From the NCBI GenBank assembly GCA_963210315.1, contig OY723248.1, positions 1,194,727 through 1,258,726 on the forward strand: a stretch of DNA of 64,000 bases, in the 5' to 3' direction. The notes under the pieces are model-generated. The model made no database searches. It was given only the letters and a program-made list of their open reading frames with translations, and was not told the DNA's origin. Shown one piece after another: positions 61,567-64,000 of this stretch (positions are counted from its first letter, which is position 1; the number at the start of each line of letters is the position of its first letter). Source of the DNA: Rhynchopus euleeides. Lineage: Eukaryota; Euglenozoa; Diplonemea; Diplonemida; Diplonemidae. Made by a program: the position numbers and the translations under genes.

Positions 61567-64000
61567 CCCGAACTATACAGGCGAAAGGATGGAAGAAAGA
61601 AGAGATGGAGATGGAGGTGGAAAGGTGGGAATGTTATTCCGGGCAACCCAAATCCCACTCACTCGAAGGAGGGTGGCATGCACAACTCCAAATCGCCAAC
61701 GGTCTGTGGGAGCGAAAGAAAAAGGGTGAGTGGGGGTCTTCGCTGGTCGACAAACTTCGACAGACTTCGTCAGTTTTCAGCTAATTCAACAGGAAATGCA
61801 CCAAAATGCACTGACGATCACCCCGTAGCGAAGACCCCCAGTGAGTGAGTGAGTGAACCCTTTTTATAATGTATTTCCAGGCAGATGCCTTTTGCGAGGC
61901 AGGGATGGGGACAACCCAATAGAGAAGAGAGACGTGTGTCTGGATGAGCTTCTGTACTTTGGAGAGGGGAGGGGGTATACTATATCACCCCCCTTCCCCC
62001 TGACTCCCCCTCCTTCCCTCCCTAAGTACAGCAGTGTCAAGAATAGTGTGAGAAACCACACGCGATAGTGTATCTGGGAGAGGGGAGGGGGGGGGGGGTT
62101 GCGGAAGGCGTAAGGCGGCAAGACACTTCTGCTCACCTCAATATGAGAGCGGAACTGTGTATGGGGATGGAGGGGAGGGGTGGGCATTCTGCAGGGCGGG
62201 TGTGGTGTGGTGTCGTGTAGTGTGCGATAGCTGTGGCATTGGGAAAGGGACATGCAAGTCACATTTGCAGAGCGCAATGCAAGGGAAGGGGGGGGGGGGA
62301 GTCGGCTCGTCGTGTTGCGTGATGCGCAGTTGTGGCTTTTTGTTGTATTTTTTAATTTTTTTGGGGGGGAATTTTTATCGCGTTTTTTTTGTCACAAAAA
62401 GAACTGGTAGCTTTTTTTTAAAAAAAAGGTCGGGGGAGGTGGGGTGGGGTGGGTGGGCAAATGTGGGAAACTGCTTCGGGGAATTGGGGGGCAGGGGATG
62501 AAAAGGGCGATCGGGGGGGGGGGGTGGGATGGCGGGGGTCGACAATCAAAAAAACGCATCCTCACATCCCCCCCCCCAGCTTTTTCCTCGCAATCATATT
62601 AACCTTTGCGATTTTTGAACGTATTTTTCCCTGATGGTGTGACGCTGCTGCTGTTGTTGTTGTCGTTGTTGTCGTCGTCGCTACCGTGGTTTTGTTCGGA
62701 AATTCCCCTCCCATCCCACCCCACCCCACCCCACCCCACCCACCCACCCTGACGGCAACGCTACCGAGGTATGCATTGCCCCGTCACCCATCCCCGTTTT
62801 CTTTTGCTCCAGAGTTGGTGTTGTCAGTGCTGACGAACAGCCGCACATTGCACTTTACTTGCCACCCGAAGCATCTGTTGACGTATTGTGGTGTCATTTT
62901 GCTTATACATTTGGTATCGACCAGCTGCAGCAACAATCATCTGCATAAACTGAAGCGATCAACGACAGCTGGTCTGACCATATACCACCCGAAGGCTATT
63001 TGTCGTCTCGATGGCCAAATCCCGAAGGACGAAAGAGATGGCCATCACTGCCGCATACACAGCAATATTTTTTCAATCCGTGCTTTATTATCGAGGGTCA
63101 ACTCCAGCTTGTTGATGTTTCGGATCTCTCTATCCTCAACATCCTTTACCACACACGTAAGGCTGTTCCAACATATTGATAGACATCTTTCGGTATGCAC
63201 ATCCATCAAGATAATACATATATGCATTGGCATGCACCTGATACCTCGTCTGCGATGGGACATATCGAGAAGCCAGGCGGTCCGTGGATTGTCATTAGTT
63301 GCCGCCTGGCTCGATCGATATTGAGGACATACAGGTGGCCCATAGAGAAGACTTGTCATCCCGGGGGAGGGTGGTGGGATAACCCGTAGATGCAGTCTTC
63401 TCGCAACGCTTTGTTGTTCATTTTGACCCCGAAAGGTCATGTACCACGGATCACTACACATGTGAATTATTTCCATCTGTGATTTTCATCATGCTATTGG
63501 AAAGGACACATCGCCCGAATTTGCGAAACGTCAAAGTGAAGCAAGCAAAGCCCCTTCCTTCCGTCATCATAGGTGGGCGGTCAAAAGCCTATTTTTTTTT
63601 TAAAGGTTTGGAGTGTGATCAGGGTATAAGATAGACTTTTTTTCTGGCGCCGTTTTCCGGTTTTTCTGGTTTTGAAATTTTTCGCGCGCGCCTTCGGCGC
63701 GCGCGACCCGCGCAAACCCTCTCAGAATCACACCTAACACGGCTGGACCAGGCTCTGCCGAACAGCAGTGGCGTGTTGCTCCACGCAGCTCCCCGAAGGG
63801 ACGGAACTGAGCTTTCAATGCGTCCACGTACTGACGGAGCGCGGCTTCGCATCACCTCCCGCATCAGGACAAACCCCCCTGAGGGTGCTGCTCTGCTGGT
63901 ACGCCTCACGAAGGGCAACTACCTTCATGGTCGAGCTTGTTGCATGACCACCCCCTTGAGGCAGTCAGTCAGACGATGCGCACAACGTGCGCTCATGCGA
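61567..64000. other. gene-free low-complexity region
   Basis: GAGTGAGTGAGTGA near 61843, C and G runs at 62080-62100 and 62288-62302, poly-T, GGGGT runs near 62440-62455, (CCCCA)n near 62715-62740, TTGTTG/GTCGTC repeats near 62650-62680, and a perfect hairpin CGCGCGCGCC/GGCGCGCGCG at 63681-63704. ORFs of 60-212 aa exist but lack coding character. Confidence 0.45.

Noticed and set aside
62686..63324. 212-aa plus-strand ORF and 143-aa antisense ORF
   Set aside because: No motif, no splice support, and they start in CCCCA repeats; treated as chance ORFs.

Overview
This window is nuclear DNA from a GC-rich microbial eukaryote. Host genes have short to moderate spliceosomal introns (about 50 to 340 bp, GT..AG). 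There is a eukaryotic tRNA-Glu, eukaryote-specific genes (a MICU-type EF-hand protein, a PP7/PPEF-type phosphatase, a Vma12/TMEM199-type V-ATPase assembly factor, a RAD51/XRCC2-type paralog), and many poly-C and GT tracts. No sequence marker fixes the lineage. A chromerid or other alveolate-like alga would fit, but that is an inference.

Layout. From 1 to about 22.6 kb the DNA is almost entirely nested DNA transposons: a family with GAGGAGGC ends that includes a 10.2-kb element (4533-14693) with a large spliced gene (transposase-like region plus an OTU-type protease domain), several non-autonomous copies that carry minisatellites, and a stack of TA-flanked elements nested at 17.57-22.57 kb. 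From 22.9 to 25.6 kb lies a phosphatase gene. From 26.4 to 31.8 kb lie two palindromic MITEs and a 3.25-kb element encoding a DDE-type transposase. These share CACGG termini and 2-bp target duplications with two further MITEs at 4.06 and 49.5 kb. From 32.1 to 49.0 kb is a host gene block: tRNA-Glu on the minus strand, then on the plus strand Vma12-like, MDR oxidoreductase, two large coiled-coil proteins, a MICU-like protein and an unknown three-exon gene. From 49.5 to 51.4 kb is a TIR element with very long inverted repeats and an unknown cargo gene, itself interrupted by a MITE. From 51.77 to 56.82 kb is a complete tyrosine-recombinase (Ngaro/VIPER-like, DIRS order) retrotransposon with split direct repeats. 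From 57.2 to 58.1 kb is an XRCC2-like gene, from 59.37 to 60.57 kb a hAT-like non-autonomous element, and at 61.0-61.6 kb a secreted protein with a VHL-beta-like domain. The remainder is low-complexity DNA.

How it fits together. Host genes carry recognisable calcium (MICU-like), organelle acidification (Vma12-like), phosphatase and DNA-repair functions with no operon logic. The mobile elements form interacting families: one putative autonomous CACGG element could serve at least four MITEs, and the GAGGAGGC family pairs one large gene-bearing element with satellite-bearing derivatives. Nearly all target sites are TA dinucleotides, often inside poly-C/G runs. All exon structures were deduced by eye from splice motifs and reading-frame continuity.
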